This document shows positions 41,235 through 51,872 of a stretch of 64,000 nt of DNA, one piece after another. The position numbers were made by a program, and so were the translations under genes. Source of the DNA: Branchipolynoe longqiensis (Eukaryota > Annelida > Polychaeta > Phyllodocida > Polynoidae); NCBI GenBank assembly GCA_030323885.1, contig CM059193.1, positions 73,817,543 through 73,881,542 on the forward strand, read 5' to 3'. The notes beneath the pieces were generated by a model. It was not told the DNA's origin. It made no database searches and saw only the letters and a list, made by a program, of their open reading frames with translations. How positions within the stretch are numbered: the first letter of the stretch is position 1; the number at the start of each line of letters is the position of its first letter.

Positions 41235-41684
41235 TCAGAGACCATTTTTTCCATGATCGCAGACGGCCGCCTTCCCAACGGGTGGAGTGATGAATACGCT
41301 ATTAAGGATGTCCAAAGGGATATATGTGCACTCGGGATCAGGGTAGACAAGACCAAAACTAACATCAAAACGGGTAGGCGTTTCGAGGCAGGGGCTTCAA
41401 CGGTAGGACCAGGTAACGTGAATGCTTACAAATCGTCCAACGAGGGTACGCGAGTGGATTATAACAGGGAAGTTGATGGCAAGCCCTGCCAGACTTGGAA
41501 TTGGAGCAATGACTGCGGGTTTGCCACATCACACGGGCTGCAGCCGGATCGCCAATGCCACTTGTGTGCATGGTGCATTAATAAACATAAAAGAGCAAAT
41601 GGGCATCAAGAGAAGAACTGCCAGAACAAGAGGAGGCACTTTGAGAGAGTTGGAACCAACAAAGGGGAGAAAAAGGATTTTTGA
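41235..41684 (+). pseudogene. DIRS-like gag, zinc finger part
   Basis: SETIFSMIADGRLPNGWSDE, an Asp/Lys-rich linker, and a Cys/His cluster CQTWNWSNDCGF...CHLCAWCINKHKR...HQEKNC at about 41490-41630, typical of the end of DIRS Gag. The same cluster in shorter form occurs on the minus strand at about 24100-24290. Continuous in frame with the previous ORF if its stop is read through. Confidence 0.65.
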
Positions 41685-43404
41685 GCGCCGGCAGAAATGA
41701 TCCTGCACAGTCCTGCGACAAGGCCCAGAAACATAATGTGGGAAATAGAGTTGAAAGGGACAAAGAATATGGAGGAACAGAGCCCATGAGCATACAAGCT
41801 CTTGGCGACGACACTGATGGACAAGATGGCGGAATAACCCCTGCACTCAGATTAACTCTGAAGGCAAAATCGCCACCTGAGTGCCCGGCTGATCACAGCA
41901 GCGATAACACACTCGAGGTCGCCACTGCTACACTGACCCAACACGGAGGACAGTACGGGATACTGGACATAGAACCCAATCAGGTCAGTGGCATTCAGTC
42001 CACAACAGACGTTACATTACATCAGCACCAGAGAGACTCTGGAAGACGAACAGATAGTAGTGTTACAATGTCTTGCAGCCTCCCCCCGGCCTTGTCGCAC
42101 GACCCAGCAGGAGATGGTGGACATGGGTCCCAAAGTAAACATCAGGCAACAAACCAAATTAGTAAGCAGACAGGACATGGGTGCACATGGGGACGAAATA
42201 CTACCAATATACACACAGCTACACGACAACCCTGCATTGTGGATACACATACCACACATCATAATAGGCAATGCTACAACAATCATGATGTTAGCGCAAT
42301 ATTAGGCATTACACCTCCTACTCATGACGATCGTTCGCCTGACAGGCTGTTAATACAGGCTCACACAGACATGGACGACATAGAGTACATAATACAAAAC
42401 ATTCCTGACGAGCAGCTTGCGCAATACAACCCTCCACACACACCTGCGACTTATAGGCATATACTATCTGACATCTGGCCATTCCCAGACATTGCACTGT
42501 GGTCGGATCATGAAGTATATCTAGAAATATACAACCAAGTGAGGTTCACAGCGATCCCAACCTATTTGGGTTGCAGGATACCTATACCATCGGGCCTAAA
42601 AATCGCAGCATGGCGTGAACTGCTGGTGGGTTACCACGACAAGCAACTCCCCGACTTCTTGGAATTCGGCTGGCCGGTCGACTATACGGCGGATCGACCC
42701 CCCATATCATCGATTGCAAACCACCAGTCGGACCCTGAAAGTGTTGCAAACAGAGCTTGCGCATGGAGCAATGCTGGGTCCATTTGACAACCACCCATTC
42801 CGGCCTTGGACTCAGGTCAGTCCACTGATGACCAGGCCGAAGAAAGGTACTAATAAGAAGCGGGGGATAGTTGACCTCAGCTATCCGGGAGGGGTTAGCG
42901 TGAATGCGGGAATTCGTAGAGCACAGTATCAAGGGCAACCTGCTGCATACACGCTGCTTGGAATGATCGATCTGACAGATGAGGTAACACGTATTGGGAA
43001 TGGAGCCTATATCTGGTGCGATGACTTCGCTCGGGCGTACAGGCAGCTGCGAACGTGCCCGCTCTCCGCCCCCCTCCTTGGGATTACACTAAAAGGGAAG
43101 ATATACATCGACCTTGCTCCCCCCTTTGGGTGTCGAACATCGGCAATGGCCTGTGCTCGCACTACAAACGCGGTGGTGTACCTATGAGGAAGAAAGGACA
43201 CCACGTGTTATGCTACTTGGATGACTTTGTTGGCGCGGCGGCGACACGCCGAGAGGCTGAGAGGGCCTACACAGACCTCTTCGAGATTATGGAAAGACTC
43301 AGCTTGTCGCCCAGTAAATGCATACCGCCAACTCGTACTGTGGAATGGCCGCAAGCAAGACAAGATGCAGCCACCCGCATAATGCAGCTTGTGAGGGCTA
43401 TGGG
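41681..43404 (+). pseudogene. DIRS-like pol: pre-RT region and reverse transcriptase
   Basis: 41681-42787 encodes a long variable N-terminus, then YLGCRIPIPSGLKIAAWREL and FLEFGWPVDY, the conserved pre-RT motifs of DIRS. After a frame change near 42760 RT continues with MLGPFDNHPFRPWTQVSPLM, KKGTNKKRGIVDLSYPGG and YIWCDDFARAYRQL, and after another near 43187 with CYLDDFVGAAATRREAERAY (43213 on). RT catalyses copying of the element; in DIRS it acts with a tyrosine recombinase instead of an integrase. The end is cut at RT. Confidence 0.8.
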
Positions 43405-44200
43405 ATGATAGTGGTTGGCTTCACTCTGGTCTTTACCAGGTTTGGGGATCTGTATTACTGTCATCTCCCACGAAGAGGTGGGGACGACACCTGACTCCCA
43501 GATGTTGTTGAATAGTTGAAGCAACAATCTCAGCGCAGGTTCGGGGAGATGTTTAAAAAATTGATAATGAATTCCATCAGGTCCAACTGCTGTGTCATGC
43601 GAGCTTTCCAAAGAACACTTCAACTCACCCATACTGAATGGGGAGTTGTAGTGCTCCTCGCCATCAGAGGAAAAGTCCAAGAGCTTTTGCTCTTGGCGTT
43701 CCTTGACGGCCAGAAAGCCCGGGAGGCAGTTTGCCAAAGACGCGTTTCCAGCAAAGGCGCGAGCCAATTCTTCACTTATTTCGTCAAGTGATGTGAGAAT
43801 GCTGCCGTTGTGTTTCAAGTGCTGGACTACAGAAGAATCACTTCCCCTTCATTTGATTCTCCTGATCATTGTCCACACTTTGCCCAACGGCGTGCTCATT
43901 TTGATGCTAGAAACAAATTGTGTCCAACACTGCCTCTGCGCTTCTTTGATCGTTTTGCGAGCACAAGCGCGCAGGATTCTAAAGAGCGCCAGATTTTCAG
44001 CAGTCGGTTTCCTGTGGAATTTACGCTGAGCTTTCTTTCGCTCATTAATAGCCCTCCTACAGCCGTCATCCAACCATGGAGGCGTCAGACACTTGGGAGT
44101 TGCCAAGGTCTTCGGAACAGTTTTCTCTGCGATCCATCTCAGCATCTCAGTGAAGGCATCGATGTCACTGATATCTGAAGTGAACTCCTCGCGACATAGG
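43405..44200 (-). pseudogene. LINE copy 3: linker and N-terminal RT
   Basis: EMLRWIAEKTVPKTLATPKC, ARKTIKEAQRQCWTQFVSS, SHDTAVGPDGIHYQFFKHLP and IPKPGKDQSEANHYHPIAL (RYRPI altered to HYHPI). One frame break near 43830. It stops just before RT motif A. Confidence 0.8.
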
Positions 44201-44945
44201 GTCTGGAAGGTGGGTCAGTTGGCTTTACGAAGCCGCCAGCTCCTCTCTCGCTCTACGGGAGATGCCCCTTCGCAATTAAGAATAATTGGGAAGTGGTCGC
44301 TCTGGCAGAGGTCGTCCCAGACACTCCACGAAAAGTCCAGCACCAGTTCTGGTTCTACAATGCTGAGATCGATGGCAGAGTATGTTCCGTAGTCGGGATG
44401 CAAATATGTGTATGAACCATCGTTCAATACACACAGAGCATGACCAGCCACAAGGTCCTCAATTCTGTTGCATTTAGCGTTCCTATTGTTCCCCCCCCTA
44501 TAGGTGGTGGCCGTTAAAGTCACCCATAAGTAAATATGGGGACGTTAACTGGTCCACAAGGGACTCCAGTTCTTGTAAAGTGAGAACGGAGCTTGGAGGA
44601 ATGTAAATGGAACAGAAAGTTAGTCTTGTGCAGCCTCAGACGAACAGCTACAGCCTGTAGTGTTGTGTCTAACGCCACTGGCGTACATACCACATCACGT
44701 CTGACCAAGATGGAGGAGCCGTCAGTGGCTCGGTCTCCATCTGGTGCGTGCTTGTTATGAATGGTGTAGCTTGTTATGAATGGTGTAGACTACAACTCTC
44801 AGAAGCTTTTATATAAGTTTGTTGTAGGCAAACAGCAAGTGGATTGAGGTTGCAACAAAGAAGAGACAACTCTTCGATGTTGCTCCTAAAACCTCGGCAG
44901 TTCCATTGAATAAGATATCCACCTGTCACTGTCACTTTGGAGCAG
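44201..44945 (-). pseudogene. LINE copy 3: endonuclease with catalytic Glu changed
   Basis: LIQWNCRGFRSNIEELSLL, then CLQQTYIKA where the other copies have CLQETY: the catalytic Glu is Gln. After frame breaks: APDGDRATDGSSILVRRDVV, the GDFN region (about 44520), FLNDGSYTYLHPDYGTYSAIDL (in part) and CQSDHFPI. No ATG at the ORF2 start. Inactive. Confidence 0.75.
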
Positions 44946-45640
44946 TGACAGGTGTCTCCCCCTCGCCTTTGGTTTGGGGGAGAGACTTTGACTGCTGGTT
45001 TCCGCAGTCTCAGGCATCTCAATATCAGCCAGCGCCTGATATCGGTTCAATGTTAGGTTTTTGGAGATCGATGACCCCTGGACGTTTTGTCCATAGGGGT
45101 CAAAGATCCCTTCGGAACTCGGTCCGACAAATTCTTCTTCTTTTTGGGCATCGCTGGCTCGGCCAGCATTTGCACCGCAATACTATTGTTACTCTTGATA
45201 TTTTTTTGGGTTGAAACCGGTGTCGGATTTGGGACTGGGGTGAAGGTAGTGGGCTTCCCCCTGTCAACCATGTTATTTCAGTCTGGCATCCAATTGTCCT
45301 GTTGGAGACTTTGGCTGCCGCAGCATAGCTTTTGATGGTTGGCAAGGGGGTATTCGCCAGCCTTCAAGCTTCTGGGTAGCTGCTTTTCAGTTTTGATATA
45401 CTGAATGAGCTTTTCTTTTTTCCCAGACAGGACACTCTTTAGATATGGCCATATGGTCACCCAGGCAATTGGAACATTTTGCCTGGTTTTGATAACTTCT
45501 GTTGTTGTGACCTTTCTGACAGCACTTAAAACAGATGATTTCATTTTTGCATCCATCCTTGCCATGACCAGACTTCTGGCATTGGAAGCACCGAAGTGGG
45601 TTTGGGATGAAGACATCCACATTCACACTAAGGTATACGT
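44946..45640 (-). pseudogene. LINE copy 3: ORF1 zinc-knuckle half
   Basis: VDVFIPNPLRCFQCQKSGHG, a second knuckle with CFKCCQKGHNN, and CSNCLGDHMAISKEC, then frameshifted basic tail (TRTIGCQTEITW). The N-terminal half of ORF1 is missing. Confidence 0.75.
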
Positions 45641-45690
45641 TGTCGTTCACCCGTGTACTACAAGTACGGGGTGAATTTTTTATCTCGGGC
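45641..45690. repeat. Terminal fragment of the MULE-type MITE
   Basis: TTCACCCGTGTACTAC and GTACGGGGTGAATTTTTTAT match the right end of the element at 34563-34970, ending ATCT. The rest is absent; it marks the edge of LINE copy 3. Confidence 0.65.
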
Positions 45691-46367
45691 TTAACATGAC
45701 AAGGCAACTACCAAATTGAGACTATTGCTGATCGGTGATGAAGACAAGCTGCGAGTGCCATGGAATGCGATGGGCAGAGTAAATAAGCCATCACACGCAC
45801 ACACAATTACAAAAAAAAACACGATCCCCAGCTTTCATCAGTTTGCAAATAAATACGTCAAATTAAATAAGATTATGTTTTAGCTGACATACATGAGCGA
45901 TATCCGGTAGAATCTCTGTGAGTTTGACAATAGTTACTACAGGTATGTGACAAACTAGAAGTCAGATATTTTGGTTGTGGAAAGTTACAGCTGAATACTA
46001 CCGTCACTACGTGCTAGCATCCCTGCGTGATTTTACGAGAGTTCCAAAACTTGTCTAGATCAAAGTTGAAATTAGTCAACTATAGTTGGTTTCAACTACG
46101 TGCATTCAATGACGACTGATCCATACCCATTTTCTGTGGACATTATGCGCCTCCACACAGAATAAAAATGTGAATAAGAAAATCAAAACTTACCCTTTCC
46201 TTCAGATCGAAATCTAGCCCATCGAGAATTACAAGCAGAAAGTGTGGGACACGCAGATTTCTCAGCATATTCAAAACGCGTCTGCCAAATAAGGAAGTGA
46301 CCCAGTTACGTGAAAACGAGACCGTAAGTAAACAAAAGCACGTGCGCCTAACAAAGGGCGGTACATA
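45691..46367. other. No feature recognised
   Basis: AT-rich unique-looking sequence without a credible ORF, RNA gene or repeat match within the window. Confidence 0.5.
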
Positions 46368-46914
46368 AGCTGTGTTCACACCGACAAAGTTTATGTCGAC
46401 TTTGACAAGTCGATTTATATGAATCGATTTAGTGTTGTGTTCACACACGCAGTACTTTTAGCCGGAAATCGATATCTGCGCATGAGCAAGTCCAGTCTGA
46501 CCAGTGTCAGTTTTCGGCTAGGCGACGTCACCACGAGAGAGTGGGTTCGATCTAGATATGTATGGACTGAATCGTATTGGTTTGGAACAGTCAAAACTTC
46601 TGCTGGGCAGTGAAACCCTAAAAATATATTATGACAAAAATATCTGTGCACAGCTAGCGGTTTCATAGACCAAATTATATAATATGCGCTTTTGATCGAC
46701 CGGAAAGTCAACAAACTAAGGTCTCGACTGCGCATGCGCGTTACATTCTTAAGCTAGTTCGCTTCATATAAACTACCTCGCGAGGTGGTTTACATAAAGT
46801 GAATCATATGAATCGAATCAGCCCTAAACCGCCTCAGCCGCGTGTTCACACGCCAAATGTGAGCCGAACTAGGCAAGGCGATTTATATGAGTCAATTAAC
46901 TGCCCCAGGGCTAT
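46368..46914 (-). mobile_element. MITE family GTGTTCACAC, copy 1 (inverted, eroded)
   Basis: Starts AGCTGTGTTCACACC and ends with a damaged mirror (CTGCCCCAGGGCT). The core (CAAATTATATAATATGCGC, AACTTCTGCTGGGCAGTGAA) is the reverse complement of the cores at 47385-48008 and 49202-49786. No coding capacity. Confidence 0.65.
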
Positions 46915-47384
46915 AGATATTGTGTACAGTGGGAAGGCTAAACCTTGCCTATGCACCGTTCCGTATATTCATAGGGATGGGGATGATTCACCCAATGTTT
47001 GTCCAGCCTACTTTTAAATGCATTGTGCATGTTACCTGGTAACATTGGCAATTCATAACATAGAGCCAGAGCCTCTGATAGTTGAATCTGCTTTGGGTTG
47101 CTGAGTAAGGTAAACCATTTCAAATGCATATCCCTAATCATTCATATCAAGTCACTGATCCTTGAATTTGCATTGGGTTTGCTAAGTAAGGTAGCCATTA
47201 CAAATGCATGTCCCTAAGCAATCATATCAACATTCAAAAATCATATCCAAGGCAACCTATGGCACTTCCTCAATCATCAGCCTAGGTAACTCACTTTGCT
47301 TCTGACAGTCGTACAGTCTACACATCCTAGCAGGTTTTCCCCGCCCTCCTAACCCTCTTTCATTAACAAGTCCGCTGAGTGTTT
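46915..47384. other. No gene; local sequence duplication
   Basis: AAATGCATATCCCTAATCA and AAATGCATGTCCCTAAGCA near 47120 and 47200, with GATTCTGCTTTGGGTTG-like words before them, suggest an imperfect duplication of about 70-80 bp. Nothing else seen. Confidence 0.4.
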
Positions 47385-48008
47385 AGCCGTGTTCACACAC
47401 GGGCGTTAAGTCGCCTCGACTAGTTTGCCTTGTCTAGTTCGGCTCACATTCGCCATGTGGACATGACACTGAAGCGGATTAGGGCTGAGTTGATTCATCT
47501 AGTTTGCCTCAAGTAAACTACGTCGCGAGGTAGTATATATGAAGCGAACTAGCTTAAGTCGGCCCATCTTGCTTGTGTGGACGATAGCGGCTTAGATGAG
47601 CCGGATTAAGGATGTCACACGCATGCGCAGTCGAGACCTTAGTTTGTTGACTTTCCAGTCGATCAAAAGCTCATATTATATAATTTGGTCTATGAAACCT
47701 CTAGCTGTGCACAGATATTTTTTCATCATTTATTTTTAGGTTTTCACTGCCCAGCAGAAGTTTTGACCATTCCAAAACAATACGACTCAGTCTATACATA
47801 TCTAGGTTGAACCCACACTCTCTCGTGGCAATGTTGACTAACCGAAACTGGCACTGGTTAGTATGGACTTGCTCATGCGCAGATATCAATTTCTGCCTTA
47901 AACCGCCCCAAGTACTGCCTGTGTGGACACGACACACTTTCATGCCTAGTTCGCTCATCTAGTTCGCCTTATCTAGTTCGGCCTAAAGTTGTGGGTGTGA
48001 ACATGGCT
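47385..48008 (+). mobile_element. MITE family GTGTTCACAC, copy 2
   Basis: 624 bp between AGCCGTGTTCACACAC and GTGTGAACATGGCT. TTTA flanks both sides if the repeat is taken to begin GCCGTG (47382-47385 and 48008-48011). Subterminal regions are filled with degenerate words of the type CTAGTTCGCCT and AAGTCGCCT on both strands. No ORF. Confidence 0.75.
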
Positions 48009-48478
48009 TTAGAGGTGTTTGGTTGGTTCAAACCCGGAACCATGAAATGTTAATAAAATAACATGTGTGTGTAGTTCTCTTAAAAATAATAATACTGACA
48101 TACTGCATAGTCTTTATGGAAAAAATATCAAGTTAATTGTACTACTAAATTGATATGATGCAATAATCTCGTAATGTAAATAAATTATAAATTTATTTGC
48201 CAGACTGGTCTCTTGTTTTGAATTAACTGATGCATGGTGTTGTTACTAGAGCCTATATCCCGTGGAAGAAAATTCCAGTCATTTACTATTCTTTGTGAGA
48301 AGAAATTACCTCTTTTCCTATAGCTATGTCTTTTTATTTTTAAATCAGAACTCAATTAAATTATCTTTGTTTGGTTGGTGTTGTAATTCATTAACAGTGA
48401 ATGAATCAGTGAGAATGTTACTTTTAATTATTTGTTGATCTTGAAGTCTTAAAACAGTTCGAATTTCAAACCCAAAAT
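48009..48478. other. No feature recognised
   Basis: AT-rich sequence with no convincing gene or repeat. Confidence 0.5.
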
Positions 48479-48573
48479 TAGATAAAGGATTCACCCTGTA
48501 CTGCAGTACAAGAGTGAACATCAACCCTATATAAATGCTGTCGAAAAACTGGGGAAATGAAATGAGAGCCTAA

Positions 48574-48899
48574 TGGGGCTGTCACACTACAACGTTTCTG
48601 CCGGCGTGCCGGCAACGCGCAAAATATTTGCAACCAGTCAACGGGTTTCGACGTGTTGTAAACGCGTCCGTAATGCCCCCTCCAACCCGTCGCGGCGCGT
48701 CGAAAGTTTTGTGCAAGCACAAAACGATCGGCGTGCCCCGACGCGCGCCGACGTGTGTCATCCACACGTTGCTATCAGTCAACGTGTACCAACGCGCCAC
48801 TAACGCGTCCCGACGCGTCCCAGCGTTTCGCCCAAAAAGGCGACACGTCGGCACGCGTCGAGGCGCGTTGGTGAGAAACGTCGTAGTGTGACAGCCCCA
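48574..48899. mobile_element. GGGGCTGTCACA-type MITE with ACGCGT-rich interior
   Basis: Inverted ends TGGGGCTGTCACACTACAAC and GTCGTAGTGTGACAGCCCCA; TAA on both sides (48571-48573 and 48900-48902). The 326-bp interior is a scramble of GACGCGT/ACGCGTC/GACGTGT words on both strands. No ORF that is not a by-product of these words. The same ends occur at 60673-61109, with TTAA duplication. Confidence 0.8.
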
Positions 48900-49201
48900 T
48901 AAGTTCACAATCTAGGAAGCAACACTTATAATTTATATCTGGCTTCATATTTCCCTGCTTTTTTTAGTTGAAAAATATAATTAAACAAGTAGCTTAATAG
49001 ACTTTAAAAGTGAAATCGCCAGCGTTCTATAGCCACTATCTTGTCTTTTTGCATTCTCTCCCATTTCACCAACTCTGTGCTGATATAAGTAGAATGTGTC
49101 TCTGTCTGTGTATATGTCTCTGTCTGTGTCTCTGTGCTGATATAAGTAGCATTCTACTTCCTGTTCCATTCTAAAGCTATCTTTGCCAGTATTTAGACTA
49201 T

Positions 49202-49786
49202 AGCCGTGTTCACACATGGGCATTAAGTCGCCTCAACTAGTTCGCCTCATCTAAGTCGCCTCACATTCGCCATGTGGACGCTACGCTGAGGCGACTTAGG
49301 GCTAAGTCGCCTCATCTAGTTCGCCTCAAGTAAAGACCTCGCGAGGTAGTCCAGATGAAGCAATCTAACTTGAGTCGGCCTATCTTGCATGTGTAGACGC
49401 AAGCGGATTAGTTGAGGCAGATTAAGGATGTCACAGTCGAGACCTGAGTTTGTTGACTTTCCGGTAAATTTGCCCTATGAAACTGCTAGCTGTGCACAGA
49501 TATTTTGTGCATCATTTATTTTTAGGGTTTCACTGCCCAGCAGAAGTTTTGACCGTGCCAAAACAATACGATTCAGTCGAAACAGATCTATGTCAAACCC
49601 ACACTCTCTCGTGCCGACGTCGACTAACTGAAACTGGCACTGGTTAGTATGGACTTGCTCATGCGCAGATATCGATGTTCACCTTAAACTGCCCCGAGAA
49701 TACTGCGTGTGTGGACACGACACTAGTTCGCCTCATCTAGTTTGCCTTATCTAGTTCGGCCTAAAGTTGTGTGTGTGAACACGGCT
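49202..49786 (+). mobile_element. MITE family GTGTTCACAC, copy 3 (nested)
   Basis: 585 bp from AGCCGTGTTCACAC to GTGTGAACACGGCT, core shared with copies 1 and 2 in the plus orientation. Inserted in the MULE-type MITE. Target duplication unclear (TAT on both sides). Confidence 0.75.
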
Positions 49787-49815
49787 TATGTTGTCGTTCA
49801 CCCTAACTACAGGTA

Positions 49816-49996
49816 TGGTCAGAGTTTTACCGTGCTTGCCAAAATTAATTTTGCATGGTTCCATTTCAAATATCTCAAAAGTTAGCCACTTAAAATATAA
49901 GTTACTTCAAGCTAAAGTGAGGTACATTATAACGATCAACCTAATGTATTTATTTCAGAAAATTTCTGAAACTCAAAACCATCGGACTATGCAACT
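49816..49996 (+). mobile_element. TTAA-type MITE, right-end fragment
   Basis: GCCAAAATTAATTTTGCATG through ATCGGACTATGCAACT with TTAA at 49997-50000. Matches the right half of the copies at 58252 and 60447. Confidence 0.65.
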
Positions 49997-50003
49997 TTAA
50001 GGT

Positions 50004-50640
50004 ACATGTGGGCACTGGTGGTATAACTATAAAACAAACTAGCCCACTTTAACCAGTTGTGTTAACCCCGGGTATAGTCTGAGCAGGGGGTAGACCTATG
50101 TCCCGACCTGTTACACCGGGTTGCAGACGGGCAGAGGGATGGAGTAATTCAAGTTGCCAAAAGGGGGCGGGGGCTCCCCTTCCTATCGACCCCCTGAGCC
50201 CTGAGCGCCCTGAGCCGATTAGCCCTGACAACAGGAATGTGTCTCTTGCAACCTTCAATTTCCTGTCCAGTGACAATATCGTGTTGCGCGAGAGCCCGCG
50301 ATATCCCTGCGCAGTGTAGCTGCGCACGAAAACAAAATAAGAGCTAGAGGAATACAAAATAGCGGCTCCTGCCGATACTTATTCAGACACTGCTCGACTC
50401 CCAGCTTGGTGATGCGCATGCGCAGGGAGAATTTATGAAGCCGCCAGACTGTGTAGGTAGTAACTGTGACATGGCAGGACTGGTGGCGGCAAGTTCAATA
50501 TTTGCTTAATGACACCTTAATTCAATATACACGAAAATGAGGTTATTAAAGTGGTAATTAAGGTTAGTTTCAATTGTAATGGTAAAGTATATCGCAGGTG
50601 TTTTGTCTTTGTTCCGTTAAATGAGTTAGGATTTTGTTAG
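50004..50640. other. No feature recognised
   Basis: Mixed-composition DNA with a CCCTGAGC repeat (about 50190-50215) and no credible gene. Confidence 0.5.
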
Positions 50641-50955
50641 ATCTTGGGATTTGAAATCACGTGTTCGAACCCTGGTTGAGTCAAAGTGATGGTTTGAAAA
50701 TTGATACTTGTCGCTTCCTAGACATGCGCTTGGCATTATTAGGATAAAGCAAGTACTGGTTGGCTCAGTCTCAGGATAATGTGACCCAGTGGGATATCAG
50801 GTCATTGTGCTTGTGGGCTGGTCTCCCAGTGGGGCAGCACTATAACATCGCCATGAGTACGCACTGTCACAACTCGGTACCCATCTTGATATGACTATCA
50901 TCCCTGTCATCGCCGTCGATATTGCTAGGACGGAAACCCCTACTACCCCTTGACT
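50641..50955 (+). repeat. tRNA-derived SINE copy
   Basis: B-box GTGTTCGAACCC, then the shared body (TTGATACTTGTCGCTTCCTA, GGATATCAGGTCAT, GGGCAGCACTATAAC) and end GATATTGCTAGGACGGAAAC. Head is incomplete and the sequence is diverged from 56794-57134. Confidence 0.75.
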
Positions 50956-50961
50956 CTTTAT

Positions 50962-51195
50962 ACCCCTGTCACACTATGATGTTTCTCTCCAACGCGCGTC
51001 GACGTGTGTCACTTTTTGGCGAAACGTCGGGAAACGTCGGGAAAGGTTAGGAGGACGTTATGAGGACGTCGGTACATGTCGGTACACTATACTGGACGTT
51101 GACAGTCGCCGGAGGACGTCGGCGAGCGTAGGACGTTACGAGGACGTTAGGTGGACGTCGACACACGTTACAAGCGCCGTTGAGGGACGTTACTC
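50962..51195. mobile_element. GGGGCTGTCACA-type MITE, left part, with ACGTCGG-rich interior
   Basis: Left end CCCCTGTCACACTATGATG, then a dense scramble of GGACGTTA, GACGTCGG and GGTACATGTCGGTAC words. The right end is lost in the TG-rich microsatellite. Third member with the same end but its own internal word. Confidence 0.6.
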
Positions 51196-51872
51196 GCTCG
51201 TTGCTGTGTGTGTCTCTGTGTGTGTCTCTGTGTCTCTATGTGTGTCTCTGTGTCTGTGTGTGTATGTCTCTGTGTATATGTGTATGTGTGTGTGTGTCTG
51301 TGTGTGTCTGTGTGTGTGTCTCTGTCTGTGTCTATGTCTGTGTCTCTGTCTGTGTCTCTGTTTGTGTCTCTGTCTGTGTATGTGTCTGTGTCTCTGTCTG
51401 TGTCTCTCTATGTGTCTCTGTGTCTGTGTCACTGTGTCTGTGTCTCTGTCTGTGTATCTGTCTGTGTCTCTGTCTGTGTCTCTGTCTGTGTCTATGTATG
51501 TGTCTCTGTATGTGTCTCTGTCTGTGTATCTGTATGTGTCTCTCTCTGTGTCTCTGTATGTGTCTCTGTCTGTGTCTCTGTCTGTGTTTATGTCTGTGTC
51601 TGTGTCTGTGTCTGTGTCTATGTATGTGTCTCTGTATGTGTCTCTGTCTGTGTCTCTGTCTGTGTCTCTGTCTGTGTCTCTGTATGTGTCTCTGTCTGTG
51701 TATATGTCTGTGTCTCTGTCTGTGTCTATGTATGTGTCTCTGTCTGTGTATATGGTTGTGTCTCGGTCTGTGTCTATGTATGTGTCTGTGTCTGTGTCTA
51801 TGTCTCTGTCTGTGTGTGTCTCTGTGTCTCTGTGTGTGTATGTGTCTCTGTGTGTGTGTCTCTGTGTTAAAT
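51196..51872. repeat. TGTCTCTG/TGTCTG microsatellite, about 675 bp
   Basis: Irregular octamer TGTCTCTG and hexamer TGTCTG units with TATG variants. Several reading frames are open along its length and give Cys/Leu/Val repeats; these are by-products of the repeat. Confidence 0.92.

Larger units (their letters stand above)
39498..43404 (+). mobile_element. DIRS-like element, 5' two-thirds
   Basis: Plus strand: tandem-repeat leader, gag-like ORF with internal repeats, zinc finger ORF, pre-RT region and DIRS-type RT with YLDDFVG. It ends in RT at about 43404 where LINE copy 3 begins, so RNase H, methylase-like domain and tyrosine recombinase are missing. Frame breaks at 41235, 41684 and 42787. 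RT wording (SPLMTRPKKG...RGIVDLSYPGGVSVN) identifies the DIRS group. Confidence 0.8.
43405..45640 (-). mobile_element. I/Nimb-like LINE, copy 3 (both ends truncated)
   Basis: Minus strand: zinc-knuckle half of ORF1, endonuclease, and RT fingers, truncated in RT at about 43405 against the DIRS RT and at about 45640 against a MULE-MITE terminal fragment. Many frame breaks. Confidence 0.85.
48479..49815 (-). mobile_element. MULE-type MITE, inverted copy, hosting two further MITEs
   Basis: Starts TAGATAAAGGATTCACC. Its interior (48903-49198) is the reverse complement of 34680-34790 (AAAGTGAAATCG, TTGTCTTTTTGCATTC, CCATTTCACCAACTC). The far end is truncated in GTTCACCC near 49800. Two other elements lie inside at 48574-48899 and 49202-49786. 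A 60-bp local duplication (GTGCTGATATAAGTAG...CTCTGTCTGTG) is at 49078-49150. Confidence 0.75.

Noticed and set aside
48478..48908. Arg-rich ORFs on both strands
   Set aside because: Produced by the GACGCGT word array of a MITE; both strands are open for the same reason.
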